Source: Methanobrevibacter sp.
GTDB taxonomy: Archaea > Methanobacteriota > Methanobacteria > Methanobacteriales > Methanobacteriaceae
Direction of reading: 5' to 3'
Length of the DNA: 64,000 bases
Assembly (NCBI GenBank): GCA_017434555.1
Contig: JAFRFB010000055.1
Location: 18,637 to 82,636, forward strand
Below, one piece after another: positions 9,074-17,849 of the stretch (position 1 is the first letter of the stretch; every line of letters starts with the position of its first letter). The notes beneath the pieces are model-generated. The model had not been told where the DNA came from, did not search any database, and saw nothing but the letters and a program-made list of their open reading frames with translations. A program made the position numbers and the translations under genes.

Positions 9074-9586
9074 TTATACGAAAATAAATCGTATATTTCC
9101 TAATAAAATTTGAATAGGGACTTGAAATACGTTCATTCCATTTTTAGTCATTGCAGCATCCATTGCATCGCCCCTAGACATTGTTCCGGGAACGTTTTGA
9201 TTGCCCGCATATCCATTGTATGCGTCGTTTGATCGGATTACGTCAATAATATCATCGCCGAATATCGCCGCAGCGGCAGCATTGTTTACGCTCACAATAA
9301 TATGGGGCGTATAATGGTATGTATATGTTATGATATCACGAACGGCACCATAAGGATCATCCGGACTGTCTGCATGGACATTATGTAATGTTTGACCTTG
9401 TGCATTAAATGAACTTCCTGGATAAACCCATTCAAAGCCTGTAATTGAAAATTTTGCAGCCATATCAACACCGCCAGCTTCTTCAGTATCTTCTGCGATT
9501 ACTAAAACAGGACTAACGATTGTTGAAACAAGAAAGACAACAATAATTAATAAAATTGCTATAAATACAATACCTATTTTTCTCAT
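9074..9586 (-). CDS. Secreted or membrane-anchored protein of unknown function
   Basis: The 170-residue product starts with a charged MRK and a long hydrophobic helix (residues 4-31), either a signal peptide or an anchor. The outside part is unusual in composition, with alanine-rich 'NNAAAAAIFGDD' and 'GDAMDAAM' stretches and no cysteines. I do not recognise a domain. It lies between the first Rpn-like gene (convergent) and the second adhesin (divergent), so a surface role is plausible. Confidence 0.6.
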   Translation of the reverse strand: MRKIGIVFIAILLIIVVFLVSTIVSPVLVIAEDTEEAGGVDMAAKFSITGFEWVYPGSSFNAQGQTLHNVHADSPDDPYGAVRDIITYTYHYTPHIIVSVNNAAAAAIFGDDIIDVIRSNDAYNGYAGNQNVPGTMSRGDAMDAAMTKNGMNVFQVPIQILLGNIRFIFV

Positions 9587-9706
9587 GATTTACTTTTATA
9601 ATATTTTTAGATATTAATACTTTCACTTTTTTAATTATATTTATATATTATTCAATTCAAATTTTAATTATATGAAGAATTTTTAATAAGTTGTATCGGT
9701 GTTGAA

Positions 9707-11983
9707 ATGTTTTCAAAGAAATTTTTAATGGCCTTATCTGTTTTAGTAATATTTTTTTATGTATTTGGTGCGGTAAGCGCATCCGATGATTTAAATGCAA
9801 CTCAAATATCAACTTATGGGGATATTGTATATGAAACTCCTTTTGAAGAGGCAGAATTTAATCTTTCAGCTTCAGAATGTGCTTCATTTATTATTCAGGA
9901 GAATGATGAAACCATTTATGGATTCAGACAGGATTCTCCCATTAATGGTCATGGAGTAGAAATCAATGCCGTTGACTGGTATGGATACCATGTTTTAAAA
10001 CAGGAAATTGACGACAATGATAATTATTTCTGCCATTGTATTGTCACTGAACATGGATGGGTCTTTGGTCAGGGCGGAAGCCAATACAATGACTCTAACA
10101 GGGCTATTGATCAGATTGCAGCTACAATGATTCAGACCAATAACATTGAAGCAAGTTATCTTGCACAAATTAGCAAAATCCTTTCCAGGTATGGATATGG
10201 CCATTTTGTAATAAAGGCTCCTGACGGACGCTATGGAATTTCATTTGTTAACACCTATTGGACAGGTATTCTCGAGCAGGGACAATATCTGCTTGTTCCA
10301 AATTATTATTCCTATTATAATCGTGGAAACTATAAGAATTATAACTCAAATCCTGTTGAAGCGATAATTTCATTATGTTCCCATGATTATTCAGGTTTAA
10401 ACAGAAGAAATCTTTACATTTATGATTACAAGGCTAAGGAAACAGCTGATGGCGTCTTTTATGGTGCCGATGTTTATGTAACTAATGATAATGGCCGAAA
10501 TGTCGGTTTAAATACTGCAGGAATTGTAACTCACTTTTTTTTTAAGGGACAGTATTTTCCTGCATCATCAGTTCCTCAGATGCCGGGTAAAATATATGCA
10601 GGAACCCATATCTTTGATAGCCAGTTCTTTGGAGATTCTATAGAACTTCTTGTAGGCAAAAGTAGCGTTTTATTTGGTGATGAGTCTACATTATATTACA
10701 GAATTAAATATCTTTCCACTGCAAAAAGAATAGTATTCAGTTTAGGAGAAAATGTGGACTTTGTCAGTGGAATCAAATCTCACGGAAGCTTTTCTTATGA
10801 TTCAGCTCAGCACAAATTGTACTGGGATACTCCTGCTGCAAGCGATAACAGGGATATTTTATTTACAATAAAAGCAAATGCTAAAGGAAACTTTAATGTT
10901 TTAACATCCATTGAGGGAATGACCAAAACCCATAATTTCAATTATTATGTAACCGATTATGGAGCCCATTTATATGCCTCAGATGTAGAAAAATACGTTG
11001 GCGGTACACAAAGACTGACAGTATCCCTAAAGGATAACTACGGTGTTCCTTTGATTGGTGAGACTGTAGGTATTTCAATCAACGGACAATACTATTACAG
11101 AACGATAGGTGATAACGGATATACGTCACTTGCCATTAATCTGGTTCCCGGTGAATATGATGCTGTAGTTGATTATGATGGCACTTTGGGGAAAAATCAG
11201 ACTAATGTAAAGATTAAAGTCCTCGGAACAGTATTCGGTGAGGATATTGTAAAATATTATAAAAACGGCACTCAATTTTCAGCATCATTTTTAGACGGCA
11301 ACGGAAATGTATTGAAAAATTCAGATATTGAATTCAATATTAACGGAGTATTTTACACACGTAAAACCAATGAATACGGTGTGGCCAAGTTAAATATTAA
11401 TTTGGAACCTGGAAAATATATTATAACTTCAATTAATAAATTAACCAATGATTTCTTTGCTAATTCAATTGTTGTCAAGCCGGTTCTTGTTGAAAACACA
11501 GACCTTGTCAAGTATTACAGAAACAACAGTCAATACATGGTTAAAGTCCTTGACGGTGAAGGCAATCCCTCAGCGGGCCAAAAGGTTACATTCAATATTA
11601 ATGGAGTATTTTATACCCGTACCACTAATGAAAACGGCACAGCAAAGCTCAACATTAATCTGGAACCTGGACAATATATCATAACCTCAACTTACAATGG
11701 AGCAAGCGTTTCAAATAAGATTAATGTTTTAACCCGGCTTGTTTCAAATGATTTGGAGATGAATTATAAGGACGGAAGCGTATTTGAGGCTGTTGTTTTG
11801 GATGAGATTGGCAATCCTGCATCAGGTGAGAATTTAACGTTCAATATAAATGGCATATTTTACAATCGTATAACCAAAAGCGATGGTATGGCCAGATTAA
11901 ACATTAATTTAATGCCGGGAGAATACATTATCACTTCATATTGGAATAATTACGTCAAATCAAATACTATAAAAATTAATTGA
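9707..11983 (+). CDS. Secreted protein: N-terminal putative Ntn-hydrolase-like domain plus Ig-like repeats
   Basis: The 758-residue product has a signal peptide (residues 1-25, ending AVSAS). Residues 50-300 are a globular domain I cannot assign firmly; 'ECASFIIQENDETIYGFRQD' places an arginine 16 residues after a cysteine, as in C45/C59 N-terminal-nucleophile acylases. Residues 310-420 look like a linking beta domain. Four Ig-like repeats of about 85 residues fill the C-terminus (430-758), with cores such as FNINGVFYTRTTNENGTAKL, closely matching those of the adhesin at 2670. No anchor is visible at the C-terminus. GGTGTT before the ATG at 9707 supports the start. It could be an acylase displayed on the cell wall, or simply an adhesin. 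Confidence 0.8.
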   Translation: MFSKKFLMALSVLVIFFYVFGAVSASDDLNATQISTYGDIVYETPFEEAEFNLSASECASFIIQENDETIYGFRQDSPINGHGVEINAVDWYGYHVLKQEIDDNDNYFCHCIVTEHGWVFGQGGSQYNDSNRAIDQIAATMIQTNNIEASYLAQISKILSRYGYGHFVIKAPDGRYGISFVNTYWTGILEQGQYLLVPNYYSYYNRGNYKNYNSNPVEAIISLCSHDYSGLNRRNLYIYDYKAKETADGVFYGADVYVTNDNGRNVGLNTAGIVTHFFFKGQYFPASSVPQMPGKIYAGTHIFDSQFFGDSIELLVGKSSVLFGDESTLYYRIKYLSTAKRIVFSLGENVDFVSGIKSHGSFSYDSAQHKLYWDTPAASDNRDILFTIKANAKGNFNVLTSIEGMTKTHNFNYYVTDYGAHLYASDVEKYVGGTQRLTVSLKDNYGVPLIGETVGISINGQYYYRTIGDNGYTSLAINLVPGEYDAVVDYDGTLGKNQTNVKIKVLGTVFGEDIVKYYKNGTQFSASFLDGNGNVLKNSDIEFNINGVFYTRKTNEYGVAKLNINLEPGKYIITSINKLTNDFFANSIVVKPVLVENTDLVKYYRNNSQYMVKVLDGEGNPSAGQKVTFNINGVFYTRTTNENGTAKLNINLEPGQYIITSTYNGASVSNKINVLTRLVSNDLEMNYKDGSVFEAVVLDEIGNPASGENLTFNINGIFYNRITKSDGMARLNINLMPGEYIITSYWNNYVKSNTIKIN

Positions 11984-12017
11984 AAAAGTATTTGAATTTG
12001 ATTATCATATATTCTAA

Positions 12018-12345
12018 ATCAGGAAAAAGGTAAAAATAACTGTTCTTAAAACCACGCTGCAGAAGATCTTGCAGCAGAAATGGTGTTGAAGGATTATCAA
12101 CCTGTCCTCTGATGTGTGAGGGAGAAGTCTATCATGCTGATTACGCCAAACCTGAAGATTCTGTGATGATGCAAAAAGGAATATATCAATATGTTTTTGC
12201 TCTGGCTCATGGAGTTAGCGATATCTGGTATTATGAAGACTGGATTAAGACTCCGGGAGTTGCAATTGTATCCTGCAATGACGGTTTAAGACCAGTTATA
12301 ATGAAGCTTGAGGCAACCGATATGGACTCTCTTGGTGATGATTGA
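12018..12345 (+). pseudogene. Decayed TIGR04076-family gene (two frameshifts, lost start)
   Basis: Three pieces in three frames reassemble one TIGR04076-type small protein. Piece 1 (12018-12050) reads RKKVKITVLK but begins with ATC where ATG is expected. Piece 2 (from about 12052) reads HAAEDLAAEMVLKDYQP. Piece 3 (about 12100-12345) reads CPLMCEGEVYHADYAKPED and ends with the conserved 'ISCNDGLRPV'-like block (VSCNDGLRPVIMKLEA). The order and content match the family. Two frameshifts plus a changed start codon argue for a dead gene rather than a single sequencing error. The intact piece from 12112 could be mistaken for a 77-residue gene. Confidence 0.7.
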
Positions 12346-12396
12346 ACTTAATTTTTCTTATTTTTTTAATTTAAAGCTTAAATTCACTTATTTTTA

Positions 12397-12432
12397 ATGT
12401 AAGTAAGTACTTGCATTCGAAAAGCTTTAAAT
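12397..12432 (+). promoter_or_regulatory. Promoter with near-palindromic operator (copy 1)
   Basis: TGTAAGTA-AG-TACTTGCA (12398-12415) sits immediately before a TATA-like TTTAAATATA. The same near-palindrome with a GC spacer and the same placement occurs at 56877, before another operon. The TATA box would drive the small secreted peptide gene at 12566 with a leader of about 110-140 nt. Confidence 0.5.
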
Positions 12433-12565
12433 ATAATTTATTATATAATATTATTTAAATTAAAAGGATATAAATCTTTTAATTCTTTACTCATCATGTG
12501 TGAGGCTTTTAATATTTTCACTTTGAAAATATTTATTTCCACACATTATAAAAAGGGGGATAATT

Positions 12566-12838
12566 ATGAATATTAAAACAATTTTAGTCTTAATCGTTTT
12601 GGCAAGTATATTGTCATTTTCTATAGTTTCCGCATATGAAAATGTTGAAAATAATTCAAATGGTATCAATGACGGAGGAATTTCTTCTGTTTCTTCTTCT
12701 TCTCATGAAATTCTTCATAAACTCCATAATACATATAGTCATGGACCAAACTCCAATGAAAATAATGAAACTCATGATATCAATTCTCCACAAGATCTTA
12801 TTGTTATGGGATACTTATTTGAATTTGATTTAATCTAA
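12566..12838 (+). CDS. Small secreted peptide, serine/asparagine/histidine-rich
   Basis: The 90-residue product starts with a clear signal peptide (residues 1-23, ending VSA). The mature part is polar and low in complexity (ENVENNSNG, SSVSSSSHE, five to six histidines), then ends in a hydrophobic 'LIVMGYLFEFDLI'. A strong Shine-Dalgarno (AGGGGGAT) precedes the ATG. No family is recognised. The histidines could bind metal. The gene has its own promoter with an operator shared by the zinc-ribbon operon at 56966. Confidence 0.6.
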   Translation: MNIKTILVLIVLASILSFSIVSAYENVENNSNGINDGGISSVSSSSHEILHKLHNTYSHGPNSNENNETHDINSPQDLIVMGYLFEFDLI

Positions 12839-12845
12839 ATTATTT

Positions 12846-13469
12846 TTAAAAGTTATTAAACTCCTTTTGGATGTTTTCAAAAAAGTAAGATAAATCTCGG
12901 CCATGAACAAAAATGTGACTGACGGTTATGGAAACGCTCATTTCATAATCGTCACTTACTTTTCCCCAAGTTATTAAGGGCTGGATTTGGCGTCCGTTCA
13001 ATGTGCATGAAGTAATGGAGTCAAAATCAAACCATGGGATGCAGGAAAAGTTTGCTATATTAGTAAAGTCTCTTTTTTCCATTTCCAATTCAAAACCCTT
13101 ATTTTCACCGTCAAGTATTTCACCGGATAACTCCCGAACATAATCGTGCCATTCAAAAATGTCTTCAAATTCCTGTGGTGTTTTAACTCTCATTTCACGA
13201 TATAAATTTAATTCATCATTCATAATTGGACTTACACCTTCAAGATAGTCGTATTCTACAGCTTCATCATTAATTATTCTTTTTTTTAAATTAGGCACAG
13301 AATTTACGCCGTTCATTAAACAGCCAAGGCTCATTATAAAGAAAGAGTAGTCATTTTTTTTACAGAATTTCCATAGCTTTTCAACATTGATTCTGGCTGA
13401 CATCATGTATCTTGATGATTGAAAATCAATAAATGGGTTATTTTTCAAGTCAAAATCTATTTTTTTCAT
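12846..13469 (-). CDS. Chloramphenicol acetyltransferase-like (CatA-fold) protein
   Basis: The 207-residue protein matches the CAT family of trimeric acyltransferases: 'NPFIDFQSSRYMMSARI' near the N-terminus, 'PWFDFDSI' around residue 145, and 'MSVSITVSHIFVHGRDLSYFF' at the C-terminus, where the catalytic H-x3-D-G is read as HIFVHG. The aspartate that normally follows the catalytic histidine is therefore replaced by histidine. Acceptor specificity is likely to differ from chloramphenicol, and a resistance role should not be assumed. AAGGTT precedes the ATG. It runs convergently with the secreted peptide gene. Confidence 0.8.
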   Translation of the reverse strand: MKKIDFDLKNNPFIDFQSSRYMMSARINVEKLWKFCKKNDYSFFIMSLGCLMNGVNSVPNLKKRIINDEAVEYDYLEGVSPIMNDELNLYREMRVKTPQEFEDIFEWHDYVRELSGEILDGENKGFELEMEKRDFTNIANFSCIPWFDFDSITSCTLNGRQIQPLITWGKVSDDYEMSVSITVSHIFVHGRDLSYFFENIQKEFNNF

Positions 13470-13546
13470 ATTAAAACCTTAGTTATTTATAGTATTTATT
13501 AATATATTAAATATTGTTAAATAATTATATTATAGGTTTTGTTAAA

Positions 13547-14878
13547 ATGAAAGTCGTGATTGTTGGCGGAGGAGCTGGAGGAATATCCACAGCTTCTAAT
13601 CTCCGTAAAATAGACAAAGATTGTGAAATTATAGTTCTTACCAGAGACGAAAAGGTCGCATACTCTCCATGTGCGATTCCTTATGTTTTGTCTGGAACAA
13701 TCAAATCCTTTGATGACATTGTAATGAGAACTACTGAAGACTACAAGAAAAAAGGCATTGATGTAATAACTGAAGTTGAAGTAACGGCTGTTGACAGTGA
13801 GAAAAAAACAGTTACATATGAATCCAAATCCAAAGAGAAAACTATAAAATATGATAAACTTGTTTTGGCTACCGGAGGAAAACCGTTTGTACCTCCAATG
13901 GATGGTGTGGATTTGGATGGTGTTTATCAGATTAGAACTATCGAAGACGGTATTAAAGTTCAGGAAGCAATGAAAGATGCCAAAAGCGCAATCGTTACCG
14001 GTGCAGGTTTGATTGGTATTGAAATTGCATTTGCATTAAAGAAACAGGGTTTGAATGTTACCTTAAGTGAAATGATGCCTCAAATCGTACCAAGATCTCT
14101 TGATAAGGACATGTCAGACATTTTAGTTGAATATCTTGAAAGTGAAGGAATCAACGTTGTTTTAGGTAAACCAATCACTAAATTAATCGGTGATAAAAAA
14201 GTTGAAAAGGCATGTTTTGATGATGAAGAGCTTGTTGATGCAGACATGGTTATTTTAGCTACAGGTGTTAGAGCAGAATTGGATTTAGCTAGAATGGCAG
14301 GCTGTGAAATAGGAAGATGGGCTATCATTACCAACAGACACATGGAAACTTCTGTTGAAGATGTTTATGCTGTCGGTGACTGTGTTGAATCCAAAGACTT
14401 AATTTTAGGATCAAACACTATCAGTCAATTGGGTACTACTGCTGTGCGCCAGTCCAAAGCTGTAGCACGTACAATCTGCGGATGGAGATCAAACTTCAAT
14501 CCGGTTCTTAATTCAATGGTATCAAAAGTTGGAAATCTTGAATTTGGAGCAGTTGGATACACATCAAGTTTTGCACAGCAAAACAGAATCAGGCCAATCG
14601 TTCAAAAAATAGAAGCGCTTACAAGAGCACGTTATTATCCGAATGCAAAACCTATGGATATCAAAGTTATTTGTGACAGTGAAGGAAGAATTATAGGATG
14701 TCAAATAATAGCTGAAGAAAGAGTGGCAGAAAGAATAGATACAATGACACTGGCTATTACTGAAGGTTTAACCTGTTTTGAGTTAAGTAATATGGAATTT
14801 GCATATGCACCTCCAGTATCAATGGTAACAGATCCTTTAATTCTTGCAGTTGAAGAAGTAAGTAAAAAATTCAGTTAG
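13547..14878 (+). CDS. FAD-dependent pyridine nucleotide-disulfide oxidoreductase (CoA-disulfide reductase/NADH oxidase type)
   Basis: The 443-residue flavoprotein has an N-terminal FAD site (VVIVGGGAGGIS), the single redox cysteine of this subfamily in 'YSPCAIPYVLSG' (near residue 43), an NAD(P)H site (VTGAGLIGIEIA, about residue 150) and the FAD-ribityl motif 'VYAVGDC'. A C-terminal dimerisation domain follows. It fits CoA-disulfide reductases, NADH oxidases and relatives that handle thiols or oxygen in anaerobes. The ATG at 547 of this kilobase (13547) is preferred over an upstream TTG at 13514 because the Rossmann motif begins there. The Mrp gene follows after 14 bp with a strong Shine-Dalgarno, so they are probably co-transcribed. 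Confidence 0.88.
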   Translation: MKVVIVGGGAGGISTASNLRKIDKDCEIIVLTRDEKVAYSPCAIPYVLSGTIKSFDDIVMRTTEDYKKKGIDVITEVEVTAVDSEKKTVTYESKSKEKTIKYDKLVLATGGKPFVPPMDGVDLDGVYQIRTIEDGIKVQEAMKDAKSAIVTGAGLIGIEIAFALKKQGLNVTLSEMMPQIVPRSLDKDMSDILVEYLESEGINVVLGKPITKLIGDKKVEKACFDDEELVDADMVILATGVRAELDLARMAGCEIGRWAIITNRHMETSVEDVYAVGDCVESKDLILGSNTISQLGTTAVRQSKAVARTICGWRSNFNPVLNSMVSKVGNLEFGAVGYTSSFAQQNRIRPIVQKIEALTRARYYPNAKPMDIKVICDSEGRIIGCQIIAEERVAERIDTMTLAITEGLTCFELSNMEFAYAPPVSMVTDPLILAVEEVSKKFS

Positions 14879-14892
14879 ATAGGAGGTATAAT

Positions 14893-15780
14893 ATGGCAGA
14901 TAATCAACATCAAGGTCATGGCCACGGTCATGGTCACGGGGGTCAAATGACTCCTGAACAACAGAAGCAAATGATTGAACAGGAAATAAAATTAGCAAGA
15001 AATTTAGGTCAAATCAAATATAAAATAGCTGTTATGAGTGGAAAAGGAGGAGTTGGAAAATCTACAGTGGCTGCTAACCTTGCAGAAACTTTCCAGAAAT
15101 TGGGATTCTCCACAGGTATTTTAGATGCTGATATTCACGGACCGAACATTCCAAAAATGTTAGGTCTTGAAGGTGCAGATTTATTCATTAACGAAAACCG
15201 CAATATGGTTCCAGTTGAAGCACCAAGCGGTTTAAAAGTAATGTCAATGGCATTCATGCTTGAAAGTATAGACACTCCGATTATTTGGAGAGGACCTCAA
15301 AAATCAGGTTCCATTAAACAGCTTATTGCAGAAGTGGAATGGGGACCATTGGATGTTTTAATTATTGATAACCCGCCTGGAACCGGAGATGAACCGTTAA
15401 CAGTTTTACAGACTATTCCTAATACCGATGCAGTAATCATGGTAACAACACCTAATGTAGTGTCACAGGAAGACGTTTTAAAATGTGTAAAAATGGTTAA
15501 CATGTTGAATGTGGAAAATATAGGCCTTATTGAGAATATGGCATATTACATTTGTCCGCATTGTGGTGAAAAATTAGCTATTTTCGGTGAAGGCGATGGT
15601 GAAGCATTCTCTGAAGAGATGGAAATCGAATATCTCGGAGATTTACCGTTAACCGAAAAAGTAAGTGACTCACCGAATCAGGATGGTGTTGTATCAACAA
15701 TTGACCCTGATGGTGAAGTTTCAAAAAGATTTGAAGATATCGTCGGTAAAATTAAAGAAGAATTTCTTAAAGAAGAGTAA
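14893..15780 (+). CDS. Mrp/NBP35-type P-loop ATPase, Fe-S cluster carrier
   Basis: The 295-residue protein belongs to the Mrp/ApbC/NBP35 family that carries and delivers Fe-S clusters. It has the deviant Walker A 'SGKGGVGKST' (about residue 50), switch motif 'LDADIHGPN', 'DNPPGTGDE' Walker B region, and the C-terminal CxxC 'YICPHCGE' (about residue 219) that binds the bridging cluster. Residues 4-18 are a His-Gly repeat (QHQGHGHGHGHGGQ) that could bind nickel or another metal. AGGAGGT lies 7 nt before the ATG. It is the second gene of an operon with the flavoprotein. Its 3' end overlaps the convergent SseB-like gene by 14 bp. Confidence 0.92.
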   Translation: MADNQHQGHGHGHGHGGQMTPEQQKQMIEQEIKLARNLGQIKYKIAVMSGKGGVGKSTVAANLAETFQKLGFSTGILDADIHGPNIPKMLGLEGADLFINENRNMVPVEAPSGLKVMSMAFMLESIDTPIIWRGPQKSGSIKQLIAEVEWGPLDVLIIDNPPGTGDEPLTVLQTIPNTDAVIMVTTPNVVSQEDVLKCVKMVNMLNVENIGLIENMAYYICPHCGEKLAIFGEGDGEAFSEEMEIEYLGDLPLTEKVSDSPNQDGVVSTIDPDGEVSKRFEDIVGKIKEEFLKEE

Positions 15781-16141
15781 TATAGCTGACGCTGGCTATA
15801 TTGATTAGATATCCTAAGCAGTTAGGATCATCTATTTTTTCTATTTTTTTAATCATATAATCCTTGTTTTCACTCATATCATTTAAATCATAGTATTCCA
15901 TTCCACGTTCATACTCGAGTAAATCAGTAAATATTGGAATAACGTATTCTCCGTCATTTCCGTATGGAATTGTAAAAAATTCATCATTTTCACTTGATAT
16001 GATAAAGATATTTTCATTTAAATAATCCTTAATCTCTTCATCTGTTTTTTCAATCATTTTCTGGTTATTGTTTTCCCCGTGAAGGTAAATCATATTGATT
16101 AATTGCTTTAATTCAGGGTGTTTTAGCTCTTCAATTTTCAT
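15767..16141 (-). CDS. SseB-like small protein
   Basis: The 124-residue cytosolic protein has the SseB N-terminal-like signature 'YVIPIFTDLLEYERGMEYY' (about residues 66-84), preceded by a beta strand 'FTIPYG'. Three relatives lie in tandem at 18102-19302. It is acidic, without cysteines or membrane segments. SseB proteins are poorly characterised. Its C-terminal 14 bp overlap the end of the Mrp gene on the other strand, and a hairpin that could terminate the Mrp transcript (15779-15802) lies within its coding sequence. Confidence 0.6.
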   Translation of the reverse strand: MKIEELKHPELKQLINMIYLHGENNNQKMIEKTDEEIKDYLNENIFIISSENDEFFTIPYGNDGEYVIPIFTDLLEYERGMEYYDLNDMSENKDYMIKKIEKIDDPNCLGYLINIASVSYITLL

Positions 16142-16202
16142 TGTTAATATTTTTGATTTAATATTATTTAGTTATATCTAAAAGCATACTTATGAGTGGG
16201 AA

Positions 16203-16250
16203 CAATTTTTACTTCTTGGGACAATTTTTACCACCTAAAGCAATTTTTAT
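16203..16250. repeat. Three 10-bp direct repeats at a 19-bp period
   Basis: CAATTTTTAC occurs at 16203, 16222 and (as CAATTTTTAT) at 16241, exactly 19 bp apart, and a remnant CAA lies at 16260. The spacers are unrelated in sequence. A perfect 14-bp palindrome, TTCCATTAATGGAA (16292-16305), follows. Both lie between the SseB-like gene and the DUF4325 gene, upstream of both starts. Confidence 0.6.
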
Positions 16251-16396
16251 CACTTGCTTCAACAAAGTATTTAATCTATGATGTTTATTAATTCCATTAA
16301 TGGAACAATTGTGGGTTTAAGATTTGATAGAAATTATAATTTTAAAATTTATATCAAATTATTAAAAACAGATATGATGTAAATATGGGTGGTTTA

Positions 16397-16663
16397 ATGA
16401 TAATTAATCTAAAAGAAGAAATAGGTCCTAATTTATTTGTTCGATTAGATGCAGAAAAGTTATTTAAACGATTAAAAGAATATTCTACTGATATAACAAT
16501 GGATTTTTCAGGTATTGAGTTTATTAATCGCAGTTTCGCTCAAGAGTATCTAAACCGTAAATTCAGTGTTGATTATGAGATTGAAGAGATAAATCTTCCT
16601 GATGTTGTTAAAAATATGTTTATTGTTATTCTTGAATGGAATGGCTATGATATGAGATATTAG
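16397..16663 (+). CDS. STAS-like DUF4325 protein
   Basis: The 88-residue protein fits the STAS-like DUF4325 family: '[24 protein letters not shown]' in the middle resembles the STAS strand-helix with 'SFA' where a phosphorylatable serine often sits. DUF4325 proteins are linked to GHKL ATPases in signalling. An upstream ATG at 16385 is possible, but GGGTGGT lies at a good distance from the ATG at 16397, so that is chosen. No kinase partner is adjacent; Rsb-like proteins occur 30 kb away. The stop overlaps the convergent msrAB stop by 4 bp (TTAG). Confidence 0.65.
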   Translation: MIINLKEEIGPNLFVRLDAEKLFKRLKEYSTDITMDFSGIEFINRSFAQEYLNRKFSVDYEIEEINLPDVVKNMFIVILEWNGYDMRY

Positions 16664-17562
16664 TCAAATAGACTAAGATATTCTTCATATCCTTCTTTTT
16701 TTAAATCTTTTTTGGCAATAAACCTTAATGCGGCTGAATTGATGCAGTATCTTTTTCCGTCGGGTCCGTCATTGAATTCATGACCAAGGTGTGAGTTTGC
16801 GGATTTGCTTCTCACTTCGGTTCTTACCATCCCGTGGCTGAAGTCTCTGTGCTTTATTATTGCATCGTCACTTGCAGGTTTTGAAAATGCCGGCCATCCG
16901 CATCCTGAGTCAAACTTGTCTTTTGAAGTGAAGAGAACTTCGCCATCTACAACGTCTACATATATTCCATCTTCAAAAAAGTCATCATATTTTCCACTAT
17001 ATGGTGCTTCTGTTAAAGCAAGCTGTGTTATTTGATACTCTTCAGGGGTCAAGTGGTCGAATTCTTCATCATCTATTTGATTTAAATCAACATGACAATA
17101 ACCCTGCGGATTCTTTTCAAGGTATTTCTGATGATAGTTTTCTGCATGGTAGAATCCATGGATTTCATGAGCTTCAACGACAATTTTTCTATCTGCTTCT
17201 TTTTGCTTTTTGTTTAGAAATTTTACAACAGTACTTCGCTGTGACGGCTCCTGCCAGTAGATTCCGGTTTTGTATTGAGTTCCAATGTCATTTCCCTGTC
17301 TGTTCAGACTGAAGGGGTCAATTATTTTAAAATATTCTTCCAGAATTTCTTCAAGGGAAATGATTTCTGGATTGTAGGTTAATTTAACGCATTCGCTGTG
17401 GCCGGTTCTGCCTGTACAAACACTTTCATATGTAGGATCATGTGTACGGCCGTTGGCATAGCCCACTTCTGTTTGATTAACTCCTTTAAGCCTTGAAAGG
17501 TAAGCTTCAACGCCCCAAAAGCAACCGCCAGATAAATAAATAACTTGTTGAGTTTTATACAT
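16660..17562 (-). CDS. msrAB: Bifunctional methionine sulfoxide reductase MsrA/MsrB
   Basis: The 300-residue fusion repairs both S- and R-methionine sulfoxide. MsrA occupies residues 7-155 with the catalytic cysteine in SGGCFWG (C14) and the 'GYANG' and 'NYHQKYL' blocks. MsrB follows (about 165-290) with 'GCGWPAF', '[10 protein letters not shown]' and the catalytic 'RYCINSAAL' cysteine. The zinc-binding CxxC pairs of many MsrB proteins are not seen. The gene supports an oxidative-stress theme shared with rubrerythrin and the flavoprotein. The start is the ATG at 17562. The fusion order MsrA-MsrB is common in bacteria, so transfer into this lineage is possible. Confidence 0.95.
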   Translation of the reverse strand: MYKTQQVIYLSGGCFWGVEAYLSRLKGVNQTEVGYANGRTHDPTYESVCTGRTGHSECVKLTYNPEIISLEEILEEYFKIIDPFSLNRQGNDIGTQYKTGIYWQEPSQRSTVVKFLNKKQKEADRKIVVEAHEIHGFYHAENYHQKYLEKNPQGYCHVDLNQIDDEEFDHLTPEEYQITQLALTEAPYSGKYDDFFEDGIYVDVVDGEVLFTSKDKFDSGCGWPAFSKPASDDAIIKHRDFSHGMVRTEVRSKSANSHLGHEFNDGPDGKRYCINSAALRFIAKKDLKKEGYEEYLSLFD

Positions 17563-17661
17563 ATTTTTAAATGTATTATATTGTTGTATAAATAATTTTG
17601 TAATTAAAAAAGTATATATGATTTAATTAACTAAATTTAATATAAGTATTGGAGGAATTTA

Positions 17662-17844
17662 ATGTTTTACTCAACAATAATGAAAATCGATTCAATTGAT
17701 AGATTAAGAGATATCAGAGATGCATTACTTGTAGAACAAGGTATTAATCCAACTCGTCAAGGAGAACAAGCTATTAAAGTTGTAGTTGAAAGAATTGATG
17801 AAATTCAGGCTACATTAGATAAATCTGCTTCTAGAAACAAGTGA
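17662..17844 (+). CDS. Small conserved-looking protein of unknown function
   Basis: The 60-residue soluble protein has a strong Shine-Dalgarno (GGAGGA) 7 nt before its ATG, and a balanced, helix-rich sequence (DSIDRLRDIRDALLVEQG). I do not recognise it. It overlaps the next gene by 4 bp, so the two are probably translationally coupled. Confidence 0.6.
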   Translation: MFYSTIMKIDSIDRLRDIRDALLVEQGINPTRQGEQAIKVVVERIDEIQATLDKSASRNK

Positions 17845-17849
17845 TTTTT

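Noticed and set aside
12112..12345. A 77-codon ORF as a new gene
   Set aside because: It is the third piece of a decayed TIGR04076 gene, with coding remains in two other frames upstream.
12846..13469. An antibiotic resistance gene (chloramphenicol acetyltransferase)
   Set aside because: The fold matches, but the active-site aspartate is replaced and relatives in gut microbes generally have other substrates.
15779..15802. A dedicated terminator for the Mrp gene (AATATAGC/GCTATATT hairpin)
   Set aside because: The stem is perfect, but no T run follows on the plus strand and it lies within the coding end of the convergent gene, so its role is unclear.
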